Positions 46,801 to 58,249 of a stretch of DNA of 64,000 nt are shown piece by piece. The position numbers were made by a program, and so were the translations under genes. Positions within the stretch are counted from its first letter, which is position 1. The number at the start of each line of letters is the position of its first letter. This DNA comes from Bryoerythrophyllum caledonicum (Eukaryota > Streptophyta > Bryopsida > Pottiales > Pottiaceae). The notes under the pieces are model-generated. The model was not told the origin of the DNA. It ran no database searches and worked only from the letters and a program-made list of their open reading frames with translations. The DNA lies in contig OZ020526.1 in the NCBI GenBank assembly GCA_963971425.1, positions 3,871,976 through 3,935,975 on the forward strand, read 5' to 3'.

Positions 46801-48171
46801 ATCCAAAGTCATTTCAGGCTTTAAATTCTTGCTCCAATGCTTAGTGACCTGAAATTCAAAGAAGACAAAAAATTAGCAAAGCAATCAACGAATCATCCAA
46901 ATGACAATGCGAAATTGCTTACCTCTTCGAGAAACTTGTCACCTAACTTGGGATTTGCAACTGCCAAAAACTTCGACCAATGGCCCTTGTACATTTGCAA
47001 CTTTGCCTTTGCCGCGGCTCTCATTGCAGCGGTGATGCCTAAATCAGTCCTAAGCTCAGGTGGAGTATTCTCTTGATACAACCTAGCGGCTTCATTAGAG
47101 GCATCAGCTATTTCTTGCTGATGCAAGAAACCAGACCTAAATTTATTAATAGGGAATAGTGGCAATGCCACACCACAATTGCTGACGAAAAATACAAGTG
47201 GTGCAATGAGACAAGAAACGAAATATTGAACCACGTACCCGAAAGAGAAGAGAGACGAAAACATCGACAGGCAATGGATACCATGACTTAGCGTGCCTAG
47301 GATTACTTAAACACTTGCGATAATCCTCAGATGAAAGCAAATCATGAAATGTTTCCAATGGTTGGCTCCCGATAGCCTTGATGCGATGCAGAATGTGCAC
47401 AAAATTTGTCTTCACGTGAGAGTTCTCGGTTGCTCTGAAGAAGACACATTCAAAACATAATGTAATATCATAATATGAGAAGACTCATTAGAATAAACCA
47501 TCAACAATCTGATTAAGGAATGTACTCAAAATTCACCTATTAATATCGTGCATCGCATGAAGGGCCAACTCAACATTGCCCTTAATATCCAGACAAATGC
47601 AATCAACTGAGATATGCCATTCAGCATCAGCTTGATGCACCCTCTCAATGAAACCCATCCACGCCCAAAACCGATGATTCCCATCACATACATAGAGCTT
47701 TCGATTCAGCAAGAAGCTCATGTGAGGGGAATCCATCAGCCCAGACTCGAAGCGATCACTGGCAGCATTCCAAAGAGGTCCCCACTTATGCCTGTCCTCA
47801 TCAGTGATGAAGGATTCCTCACCAAGGCCATTTGTAAGAGATACATAAAAGACTGTAGCTTCAGGTCGGTAACCATGTGTAAATTCCGCTTCAAGTCGCT
47901 TTATGTCCGAATCCAGAGTTGGACGAACCAATGGCATATACGAAAGCCTGCACAGAGGAATGTCAAAACGGGGGCATGCCCTTGGAGAAATCCTTAATGT
48001 GTCAATTGCTGAAATGCAATTAATCCTCTGAGCTTGTCGAAGCTCGTCCTCGTTTAAGTGAATGTGGCAATCCATCTCCTGTGGCTCTGACAACTGGACA
48101 TCTGGAGCTGAACTTCCGCCAACAGAAGGTTCCGGCGAGCGCGACGGGTTCTCGGACGAAGATGGATCCAT
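43820..48171 (-). CDS. ParB-like / beta-class DNA methyltransferase-like protein of a MULE transposon
   Basis: Ten exons with consistent phases: 48171-47537, 47434-47239, 47117-46923, 46848-46633, 46488-46253, 46163-45395, 45313-44975, 44872-44599, 44503-44278, 44174-43820. They total 3441 nt (about 1146 aa). Residues about 65-235 resemble a ParB/sulfiredoxin-type domain, with RKLYVCDGNHRFWAW at 158-171 in place of the usual DGxHR. The middle is unrecognised, then a K/E/A-rich coiled coil (about 600-650). Residues about 765-1000 look like a beta-class N4/N6 methyltransferase: DLMVVDVPEN at the DPPY position, GSMLIFHADD, WRGAREKDPILL, and the SAM motif GDIVLDCTASTG with RHVAALEDD. DPPY has become DVPE, so catalysis is doubtful. 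Two lesions are visible: TAA at codon 612 (45806-45808) and a CAG to CAA change at the intron 7 acceptor. All other splice sites are canonical. A short upstream exon is possible. Confidence 0.75.
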
Positions 48172-48331
48172 GATCTGAAGAAAGAAATGGAACATATGAA
48201 GTCGGAGAGTTAGTAATCGATTTCAAGACTCTGGCGTAATTGCGAATTTTACATCTGAACAATAGTTCAGACATTGTAAATTCTGGAACGCAACTCTAAA
48301 TCAAGTTAGACTCAATACTGAATATAAACAG

Positions 48332-49574
48332 CTTCGGCGCCGAAGTAGTGTAAAGGTTCCGCATTCCGAAGGACCCTGAGATTACATCTTGTAAGTTATA
48401 ACCAATAGTCGGCACCGACGCTAACTAATTTCAATTATTAATTCCGTTTTTTAAGTTGAATCTCGACGGACATTCATCAAAAACACTACAGCGTCGGCAC
48501 CGACGCTGCATGGATTATATTAGATTCTCCGAATTTCCTCAATGAATCATAGAATCACGCCATCCAGAATATCGCCGGTAGTCGAATATGAGAATAACTT
48601 ACATTTTGAATGAACTAATCAGTTGAACATATCTAGCATTTGATCTCTGACAAAGACTAGCGTCGGTACCGACGCTCACTGAGCACAATCTAATTTATCA
48701 AGAATTGTAGCAAAATTTGAACCTTCACTAGACTAAAAGAAATCATGGGAGGGTAAATAAAACTGCGTCGGCATCGACGGGAGACATTTTTGAGAATAAT
48801 CCGAGCGTAATATCGAAAACATTTGGACAATATACCAATACTCTGCTCAAATACATTCCACCATTGACCACTTGCCAAGCAGCAGCGAGCGTATGACCAC
48901 GAACTTAGCCAAAAAGGTCAATTTCAACAAGGATCCTCTGACTGTGACCAACAGAGTCACTCAATCTAGTATAGATTTCAAGTTCTACGAAAATCGCTAC
49001 CAGGTGCGTCGGCACCGACGCTGCCTACAACCGACAATCACATGCCGAGCTCCATGGCGATCCGAGACATTTGTGGCTCAAGCTCGGCGTACAACCTTCT
49101 GCACTCAAGCTCGGCGCACAATCTTCTGCAGCAAGACCTGAATTCATTTCCCTTAAACTACCAGGAAAGAAAGCAAGGCGGGCAGCGTCGGCACCGACGC
49201 TGTAGTTACCAGACGGGACATGATCCGTAAGATCCGAGTTCCGAGTGCGAGAAGAAAATTAGCGAGGAGCTCTCGAAGCTGGAAAGCGTTTACGAGGATC
49301 AACTCAGAGAGCTGGTGGTTCGTGGACTCGCTCAGCGAGCAAGTGGTTCGTGACGGGGTTTGTGGACCCGCTCCGAGTGGTGATGATGATGTAGCGCATC
49401 ACGATGAAATCCGAGTTCTGGGACGAGAGCAGCCCAACTACGAAATCCAGCCACTTCTATAACAACCATAACGAAATCTCTCACGAGCAGGACTAAGGCA
49501 GCAGCAGCGGCCACAAGACGGAGGTCTCTTACCGGTCCGCCCCGAGCCTGGTGTCTACTACGTCGGTGCCGACG
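48332..49574. repeat. Array of eight 14-18 bp palindromes beside the ParB-methyltransferase start
   Basis: Sites at 48332 (CTTCGGCGCCGAAG), 48407, 48490, 48659, 48765, 49006, 49184 and 49561. The best form is AGCGTCGGCACCGACGCT: perfect 8-bp arms around CA, TA or TG. Spacing is irregular (75-380 bp), so this is not a simple tandem repeat; the palindromes are conserved while the spacers differ. The array lies between the two divergent genes, starting 160 bp before the ParB-methyltransferase ATG. I infer a protein-binding or modification site array. Around 49070-49135 a separate 26-bp phrase about AAGCTCGGCG is tandemly doubled. Confidence 0.82.
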
Positions 49575-51235
49575 GCATGAAGACCTAGTTCACGAACTCT
49601 GAAGGGGCCATCTCTAAAACTCCGACTTCGCTGACAGAGGAGAAGACTGAAACGAGTGATTATAGGATTGGGTAGACATACCCTAGCAGCGGCGCTACTC
49701 CACGGTCGTCCCGACTGCGCGCACGACCTAACTGCGACCTCCTTCGGCGACGAGGTATCCTACATCAGATGCACACACTTGTTAGTTTTGATTTTGTTCA
49801 AGGACACTGAAGGGTAAGAAGAGACATAACAACAATATTCGACTCTCCGAGCCGCACGCACCACTGACCGCGAAGAACAGAAAGTGTTGCACAGTTTGTT
49901 AGCGCTAGGGTTTCATGCCCAGTAACCGACAATTCGTATTCCTAACTGGAATACGGTCATACCATATTCTGGACCATACGTATTCTGGCCTGGAAAGTCT
50001 GTGGTCGGCAACATATCCAATTTATTGGCATCTTTGAATTGCAGTTTAAATGTTTACACACTATCTACCGAAATCATATTATGGATCACCAGTATAGCAT
50101 TTGTGTCGCTAAATTTTTATAGACTGATCTCATTATTTATTTTCAAATTTCAACAAGGAATACTGAAATAATTATTCATTGCCAACACTTACCACTTCCA
50201 ATGCGCTATGCGGAAATCCACGGCCCTCCTGCTCCGAGCCACTTGATTCGAACCTCAACTCCTTTATAGTAGACAAGAGACGTGAAATGTCAATATCTGA
50301 TGTCATATCTTCCTTCAGCCGACACCCTCTGCCTGGGCTACTCTCCTTTGAACTAGCTCCTACACCGCTCCATTCCTTTTGCTTTAACTCTTTCTACAAT
50401 CGATTTCTTGAAATGGTTTTCCTACTGGAGAATCTAAACCTTGTCCTCCGCCTCCCTCTGGTGCCCCTTCCTGAAGGCGTTTTGAATTGCCCATCAAGCA
50501 TTTGCACGAAATACCAATCAAGATCTAAGCACAAAATTCATAGATCTACTAAGACAAAACCTTCAATCTCCACACTCATCATAATGTCTCGGACAGTTTG
50601 TATTCTACAACTGATTGATAGCTCATTTGAATCCATTGGCAGTAGATGTTTGCTCCCCCTTTAAAGTGACCATATTCATTCAATCATGTCCACAGTTCTC
50701 CTGGCGTGTACAGGATGTATCCAGATCAGTATGTCGCAAAATACTCTTCCACTTGACAATTTGAAATGCCTACCACTCTGGCGCCATCATATTATAGTGC
50801 ATTCTTGTACTATTACTTCACTGACATAAAAATGAGCTTTAACAGGCTTCCTATGTTGTCCGCCTACTTGGTTTACATCTATTTCAAGTTACCCAACTCG
50901 ACGTACGTTACTTCGAATTCCTGTTTTATTTAGTTATCGCCGCGAATTTGTCATGCAATCCTTATATATCAAATGTATAATAAATGCATTCATGATGATA
51001 ACCACTTTTAATTAACATTCATCCAATTCCAACCCAATCTGGTATACCAGTGGCTGTTCTACAAGATTAGGGTGGATATATTGGTGTCCAACTGAGTTCT
51101 CCTTTCTAAAAATTTAGACTGAATCAATAATAGCACGTTTCAGAAATCTATCTGTTATGCGTAAGAATTTAATCCGTGGAAGTGATACTAAGAGAAGGCT
51201 TCTTCTTCCTCTAGTGTGACAGTAGCTGATGCTTC
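49575..51235. other. Region between the array and the transposase start
   Basis: No supported gene. A 161-codon frame at 50179-50664 is open on the plus strand but shows no domain and may be chance. Upstream exons or promoter elements of the transposase could be here. Confidence 0.4.
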
Positions 51236-53965
51236 ATGGACACAATGGGAATAGGTGATTGTCACAACACTATGGCCGTTATCCGGGCTTCTGACAATAG
51301 TTTGCCTCTAACAATCTCTCTCTGTGAGGATGGATATGCTCACGTTTCAGCTTCACGGTTGAGCCTTAGATTCCATTTGAAAGCTGAGTCCTTGCATCTC
51401 GATGAAGAGATTTATGATTCTTCCACCGGTTGCATGAGTCATACTATAGGTCAACTTCATACTTGTGATGGTAATGATAAGCTCTAGTTGCTTAAACCTG
51501 GAAGATTTAGAGTTTATGGAATTAGGGACAGTTTTACTGAATTGTCAACAGTAAATGCTACTCATCGAACTTCCCGAACACCAATTCTCTCCCGAGTGAA
51601 ACTTGACTTTGACTCTAACATGGTCACTGTCTTGAGTGATGACTCCGATGCAAATTCTCCAACTCGTAAGTTTGCATCTCCGCTATCATCACTTGAGCGC
51701 CCAGTACCAAGTTCTTCTGCTCCTCACTATCATGTACGAGATAGTACTCCACCTCGTAAGTTAGCATCTCCGCAATCTTCACAAAGCCGAGTACCTAGGT
51801 CTTCTGCTGCCCATGGTTCTCCAGCTAGTAAGCTAGCATCTTCGCAATCATCAATAGAGCGACCAATACCTAGTTCTTCGGCTCCCCATTGCCCAATCAA
51901 ATTTGGGTCATCAGTTGCAGGCGTTAAAGATGCTGTGAGTATCGTAGATTCACTCAAACTTCTTCGTCATGCAAAAGGATCTAGAAACATGTTGAAGAAG
52001 ATTGACTATAGCACTGTCCGTATTGAAAGAGTGCATTCTCTTTCATCTAAATTCAATGACAACGTCATTTTTGAGTTACCTCCTATCCATGCGACTGGAA
52101 CGCTCTTGCAGGCAAAGTTGATGACTGGCATGGACAAGCGCTACGATGGACATGACTGGACCAAGACAATTACTTCGCATATCAAGAACAAGGCGGGATT
52201 GACGTTTCGTACATCGACTTGCCTCGGCCATCTCCAATGCGATAATGCTAATTGTGCTTACTTGACTCGGGTTCATCGAACTTCACCTGTCAACAATACA
52301 GAGTGGGAGGGCACGTCGTCGTCGTCGTTTTCACCTGGTTGTCCTCCTCCACCAGGTTCAACTATGGTTTGTAAGACTTGTAAGGTACCTCCTTCTTGCA
52401 TTGCGAGTTGTGATGCAAGAATTTACTATGTATTTGGCAGTTCTAGTATGACACGTGCATGTGTGCATTTAGGAGTTCATGGTCATCCCGTGAAAGTTGG
52501 TGACTACAGAGACTTAATCGATAGGACCAGTGCCCTTCTTGGGAGCATGTTGAGAGGACCCCAAATGCTACGACCTCATCAATTGTTCTAGAGGCAAGCA
52601 AAGATCTTCTTGGTGAGCTCCTTTTGCGTCCTGAAGGTGCTTCATCAAAGTCATTGAATCTAGAGGAGTTGGTACCTGATCTTGACAAGTGCAAGTCCAT
52701 TACTTCACCTAGTATTCGGAATAAAGTCACAACTTTTAGGTGCCTACGGAGGTTTGGCATCATGGATAGTATTACCAAATTGCGGGGCTACAACAATTGG
52801 GCTTTTATTCAAGAGAGTAAATTTCCAGGTCAAGGATCCGATTCAGACAAAGTTTTTGTGTTTAAGATGGCTGAAGTTGGGCCAAGAAGTGGCGTAGACT
52901 TGGTGAGTCGAATGTAGCCAACAGGCGACCTCGAAGACGCATGGTTGATGTTTGACCATGTAAAGCGTGTCAAGCATTGGACCACGATGGCTTGCCATGT
53001 TTATGATTCAACCTATTGCAGGGTGATGACCATAGCAGTTTGTGATATGCAATCCGAGGATGTCGCAGCTCAATGCATTTTTTGGAGAAATCTGAATGCA
53101 GTATTGGTACGTCACAACATTCCAGATCCTCAGTTCAAAGGATTCATGGCTGACAGTGCTCAGGCAAATTGGAATGCATTGCGGATCATCTATGGAAGTG
53201 GTGATGCATCCGTTCCAATGATCAATCGAGAACGAACTTGTCTCTTCCACTGGACCCAGTCGTTGGAAAAGCATACGAAGGCCGATATCCGTGCTGATCT
53301 TCAAGATCAACATCGTCAACTCTGCAAACAATATAAGAATGCAGAAACGTTTTCGGAGGCCAAAACTCGATACTATGCCATTGTCGGATGGTGGCATTCC
53401 TCAGGCGCTACAACCGAAGAGGGGTTGCGGCGATTGGAGTTGTGGCTCGCCTTTTGGCATTTCCGATACCGTCAGTGGGGTGGATTCATGCAATTGGTAA
53501 GCTTAATCTTAAATGCATTTATTTAGGTGCTCAAATACATAAAGTCTTATTTTGTTTATGGTAATGGTTGAGCCAGTTTTGTCCTAATTGTTCTGGCACA
53601 TGTGTAGGGTCTCAATGATGCTCAGCTAGCCGAGATGCCCTCCTGCAATCTTGCGGAGACAATCCACAACAAATGGCTTCAACAATCCGGTAATCGAGGT
53701 AATGACTTATATGTGGCAACAGTGGATGACTTTGTTAGGGCGTTCATGCAAGTGGTAAAGTATTACCAATTCCTAAAAGGTGATCGTGGAGGCAATGGCC
53801 CTGGTATGGAAGAGTTGCTACTAAGGGTTGCCCAACGTTCCGTCTCGCGCTGAAGGAATCCCAAAGTCCTCAATGACGCTATGGCACGAATGCCCGGGGG
53901 GGGGATTGCTATTTTGCGTGCCCAAATTTGCGAGCCGCGAGCCGCGAGCCTAGGATTGCGAGCCT

Positions 53966-54770
53966 AGAAATAAAAAAGTTGTGTATTTTTTACAAAAGTA
54001 AAAGTTAAAGAAAAGCATAAAGTTAGAAAAAATATAATTTTAAAAAAAAAAATTAGAAAAAAAATGAAGTTAAAAGTAAAAGTTCAAGAGAAGGGGCCCT
54101 ATAGCCGTGGAAATTGATGAACCGTTGTCATTTATATTAACCTAGTCCTTTGTTATTAGGGCTTTGGGTTATAAATGGAGGTGATCTTGACTGCTAAAAT
54201 GGTTTAGGCACCCTATGGCCGTGGGCGTCTGAACCTTGATTCAAAATAAACTGGTAAACCTATGGATACACCATAGGTTTATAATCATTATATCACACTC
54301 CACATAAATTTTTATTGGAGAGTGATTTAACATAAAGATTTCTCACGCTCATATTATAGATAGCCTCCGGTAGATGTTTCCCCACGCGTTTGTCATAGAT
54401 AGTCTTGGGCAATAGAATGGACTCTTAAGTAGAATGATGGGCTTCATTATTCAAAGCTACCTTGTATTGAACTCTGTAGAGCAATTCTTGAGAGGCTTGA
54501 CAGTTCAAGTTATGTTGTGGTTTAGGGTCATATTATGGGACTTAGAAATTGTACTTTAAATTGGTGCAGCTAGAAGTAGTGAGTATATAAGGGTAGAGAG
54601 AGCAGTAGGTATTCATGAGCGTTATTCCAAAAGTCCTAAGAGTTGCGCAAGTGGATCATAGAGTCTTAGAAGTTTTGTTTAATTGATATGGATCTGCTTG
54701 ATTGATAGAATCATTTTGATTTGCTAGAAATCAAGTAGAGGTGACATAGATGGAGCAGATAAGTATGAAT
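53966..54770. other. Left subterminal region of the nested MULE
   Basis: AT-rich with no gene. The phrases CCCTATAGCCGTGG (about 54098) and CCCTATGGCCGTGG (about 54213) have inverted counterparts near the right end (CCACGGTCATAAG at 60817, CCACGGTAATAGG at 60901). They look like subterminal binding motifs. Confidence 0.5.
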
Positions 54771-55265
54771 GTGGACATCACAAAGCTCATTTGCTTGGGA
54801 AATGGTGAAAACTCAAAACTACATTTTTTACTACACTATGACTTTTAATGCAACTAGAGGTGGGTGATAACACTAACATCACCTTCAATGCGGTTGATAG
54901 TTCGGTGAAGGCATACAAGTGTGTCCTTTTGATGTACTCTCAAGTATTTGAAACAATGTTCAAGAATAATATGAGGGAAGCAATCACTTTGGAGGTTGAT
55001 GTGCTGGACATTTTAATTAAAGAACTGAAGTTCTTCATGGTGATCTTGTATATTCCTTGGAGGAATTTACTTAGATGGACCCGTTGAGTTGCTGATTATG
55101 CCGCCAGTGTTTCAGAAAGCCGTTGATATGCTATTTGATGAACTATTTGTTGCATGCATAAAGTATGAAGTGTGGGCACTGGAGGCCACACTCATTGCCG
55201 AAATGAAAGACCATTTGACGCGAGAAACTGCAATGTGTATTGGCGCCAGAGCACGACAATGACCC
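54770..55265 (+). pseudogene. BTB/POZ-like fragment 1 in the nested MULE
   Basis: The frame from 54848 reads LEVGDNTNITFNAVDSSVKA, then KCVLLMYSQVFETMFKNNM, matching the start of a BTB domain (D-x-x-F, H/Y-K-x-x-L, S-x-x-F). Later text in another frame (MPPVFQKAVDMLFDELFV) fits BTB helices. It is frameshifted. It may be a host gene fragment captured by the transposon. Confidence 0.45.
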
Positions 55266-56225
55266 AGAACGCGAATGGAATGTGGATTTGCAAGAGCTAC
55301 ATCAAGCATTACATTCAACACTACTAGTCAAGGTCGACAAAGGGAATGGACAGTGGTAGTGGTTTTACACCCGCATTTTTAAGCAAACTTCGAGAAGAGA
55401 ATATGGATTTGTTTAAAAATGCGGGCAATTGAAATGATATGCAATTGCAACATCCCACGGGGCCATGGCGCAGTCTGAGTCAGGAGAGATATGCTCCGCC
55501 ATCAGCCTGATGAAGTCATACAAATATTTGTGAAATAAATAAACAAAAAATGATGTTTGAGGAAATAACAAGAACTCCAACTAACTTACTCAATCCAATT
55601 TTCTTTGTAACTTTGCAGATTGTTTGATCATAAAAAAGATGCCAGGTAGTCCATAAACATGAAGAATCAACAATATACATAAACATGAAAGAATCAACAA
55701 GTGCAGCGATTGTTTGATCGTGAAGAAGACCTCAAGGAAGACGTCAAATCTAAATGAAACAAAGCCTCCCAAGGGCCTCCATCAGACAAAGCAAATGCAG
55801 AAAATCAACAATTGTCAATGATCAATTCAAAAAGCACCTTGATAGGGCCGCCGATAGCGGCATTCCAATTGATGAGCTTTGTGAATTGTAGATGTTAGGT
55901 TGCTCTACTAGAAATTGAGAAATAAACTCTAAAATGAATTGCAAACGCAGTTGTCCTATTCTTGTAGAGTTGGAGGGCTTCAATAAAAAAAAGGAGAGTT
56001 GAGGGAGACTGGATTATATGGTTAGTTTTAGATTTCTTAGTCTCTTTCAATAGATCTTTGTCTTTCTGAATTTTAGAGTTTTAAGATTGGTTGTGGATCA
56101 ATGCTAGGGACAAGAGTGTTGAGGAGGCTGTGAGAGATGTGGTTTCAATTCTTTATAACTATTGTAATTGTTGGCACTTGAGATTTGGATATAGTCAAAC
56201 AACAAGATTCAAGATGAAGCAGACA
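55266..56225. other. Spacer between the two BTB-like fragments
   Basis: No gene recognised. The phrase GATTGTTTGATC recurs at 55618 and 55706 with related context, so part of this is an internal duplication. Confidence 0.4.
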
Positions 56226-56700
56226 TGATAGAAAACTCCACGCTAAATTTGGACATCTCAGAGCTAATTAGCGTGGGAAGGGAGATTATTTGAAAGCTTC
56301 CATTTTGATGAAATTACAAGGTCCTCATCTAATTGATCATTGAAGATAATATAGATGTAACATTTCATATAATCGTAAGATTGGTGAAGGCACACAAGGA
56401 AGTTTTCTCGATGTATTTGGTGGTATTTAGAGCAATGGTGAAGCACAAGATGGAGGAAATAATTGCTTCCATGGACGGTCTATAGCTGTTCATTATGTTG
56501 TATGTTCTTGATGGAATATACTTTGATTGGACTAGACAAGTTGCAGAAAATGCCAACGGAGTTTTCATGAAGATATTGATGACCATTTTCATGAACTCTT
56601 TGATGCATGCATTAAGTATGGAGTGAGGTCGCTGAAGGCCACGATAATCTCCGGCATGTGAATTAGCGTTGATCAATGACCATGACCTTCAATATTAGTG
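56226..56700 (+). pseudogene. BTB/POZ-like fragment 2 in the nested MULE
   Basis: A diverged duplicate of fragment 1: both begin with a TTGGACATCTCA / GTGGACATCACA phrase, then DVTFHIIVRLVKAHKEVFSM and VFRAMVKHKMEE. It is broken by stops and frameshifts. The pair shows a tandem duplication of about 1.46 kb within the nested element. Confidence 0.45.
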
Positions 56701-56919
56701 GAAAAGATGACTACAAGTAATACTTTGTCAATCACAAGCACTTGTACCTTTCATTTTGGACAAAAGAAATAGACACAAGCAATGCATTTGCGAGCCCTTA
56801 TTTGAATCAAATTTGAGTAGATAAGGATTTGGAGTTAGCTAAATGGCGTGGTTGATTGATAAGATTTGATAAGATTCAATACAATATCATGCAATATTCT
56901 TCACAATCATCATACTTGT

Positions 56920-58215
56920 AAAAAGAGTGCCGACATCGGCACCCCCTAGGACGCTCTTCCCATATCCTTTGAGAGGAGTCTCCAAGGCAGTACACATTGA
57001 CACTCATCCAAAAGATCCTTCCTATCTGTAAAAAAGAAATCTTTAGAGGGAGTGCCGACATCGGCAATCCATAAGAGGGCCTATTTTATCTTCAAAACGG
57101 GATCCTCTAAAGGGGATGCCGACATCGGCAACCCCCTAGAATTCATATCCACGCTCTGGAAATTTTTGAGAGAATTCCAAAATGATATTGCACTTTATCA
57201 TCCAACACTTTAAGAACAAGTTATCCACGGATGAAGTAGTGAATTCCAAGACTTCATCCGTAGATAACTTATTCTTTGAGTGTTGGATGATGAAGTGTGA
57301 TACCATTCTGGAATTCTCTCAAAATTTTCTAGAGTGTGAATATAAATTCCAGAGGGTGCCGATATCGGCACTCCTTTTTGGAAGTTCCATTTAAAATATT
57401 GGATAGGCCTTCTTGTAGAGTGCCGATGTCGGCACCCCCTTTGGAGGTTCTCATTTTAAACAAAAGAAGAGTCTTCTAGTGGAGTGCCGATGTCGGCACC
57501 CCTTTTGGAGGTTCTCTTTTTAACAATAGAAAATATCTTTTTGAGGGATGTTAAATTTTAATGTCAAAATTCTTTTTGAAGGTTTCTTTTAATAAAAATA
57601 TAAGGGCATCCTAGGGGTGCCGATGTCGGCACCTCCTTTAGAGGTCTCAATTTTCCTTTTCAAAGATATATAGATCCTCTAGAGGAGTGCCGTTGTCGAC
57701 ACCCTTCTAAAGATTGATTTTTAAAAATGAGAAAGCTCCTTTAGACGAGTGCCGGTATTGGCACTACCTTTGGAGGTCTCTTTTCTAAATATAGGAGGAG
57801 CCTTCTAGAAGAGTGTCGGTATTGGCATCCACTTTGGAGGTTTCATTTTTAAATATAAGAAGGATCCTGTAGAGGAGTGCCGATGTCGGCAATTCCATTG
57901 GAGGTTCTCTTTCTTAAAATATGAAGGGCCTTCTAGTGGAGTGCCAATGTCCGTATCTTCCCTAAAGATTCTTTTTTAAAAACATAGGAAAGGTGTTTTA
58001 GAGGGTGTTAATGTCAGCATTCCATTTCTAGGTTTTTTTTCTAGACATGCGAATGATCCTCTAGTTTGATGCCGATGTCGGCATCCTCTTTAGATGGTTT
58101 TTTTTCATATGTAGGATGGATTCTCTTGTAGAGTGCCGATGTTTGCACCTCCTTTGGAGGTTTTTTTTTTAAAATATAGGAGAGATTCTGTAGAAGGGTG
58201 CCGATGTTGGCACCT
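56920..58215. repeat. 64-bp tandem array with palindromic core, inverted about its middle
   Basis: Each unit holds TGCCGATGTCGGCA or a variant. Clear copies start at 56928, 57053, 57117, 57357, 57421, 57485, 57618, 57688, 57750, 57814, 57878, 57942, 58006, 58070, 58134 and 58199, mostly exactly 64 bp apart. The flanking text of each unit (GGAGTG before, CCCCTTTGGAGG after) reads one way to the right of 57244 and the opposite way to the left. The array ends just before the transposase homology. Confidence 0.88.
57131..57356. repeat. Long hairpin at the reversal point of the array
   Basis: Imperfect arms of roughly 100 bp: TTATCATCCAACACTTT and CACGGATGAAGT on the left pair with ACTTCATCCGTAG and GAGTGTTGGATGATGAAG on the right. 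The centre is near 57244. The homology runs outward into the flanking 64-bp units, so the hairpin and the array reversal are one structure. Confidence 0.82.
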
Positions 58216-58249
58216 CCATAGTGGTTGGAGCGTGCAAGGATTAGCTCGG

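Noticed and set aside
48332-49574. Palindromes as bacterial parS sites from contamination.
   Set aside because: The adjoining gene has nine GT-AG type introns and lies inside a plant MULE within a copia element.
50179-50664. 161-codon frame as an extra gene of the 19.6-kb MULE.
   Set aside because: No domain, no supported splice context, and nothing similar in the nested relative.
56920-58215. CRISPR-like array because of regular repeats and spacers.
   Set aside because: The spacers are related to one another, the period is a 64-bp tandem unit, and the setting is a plant transposon.
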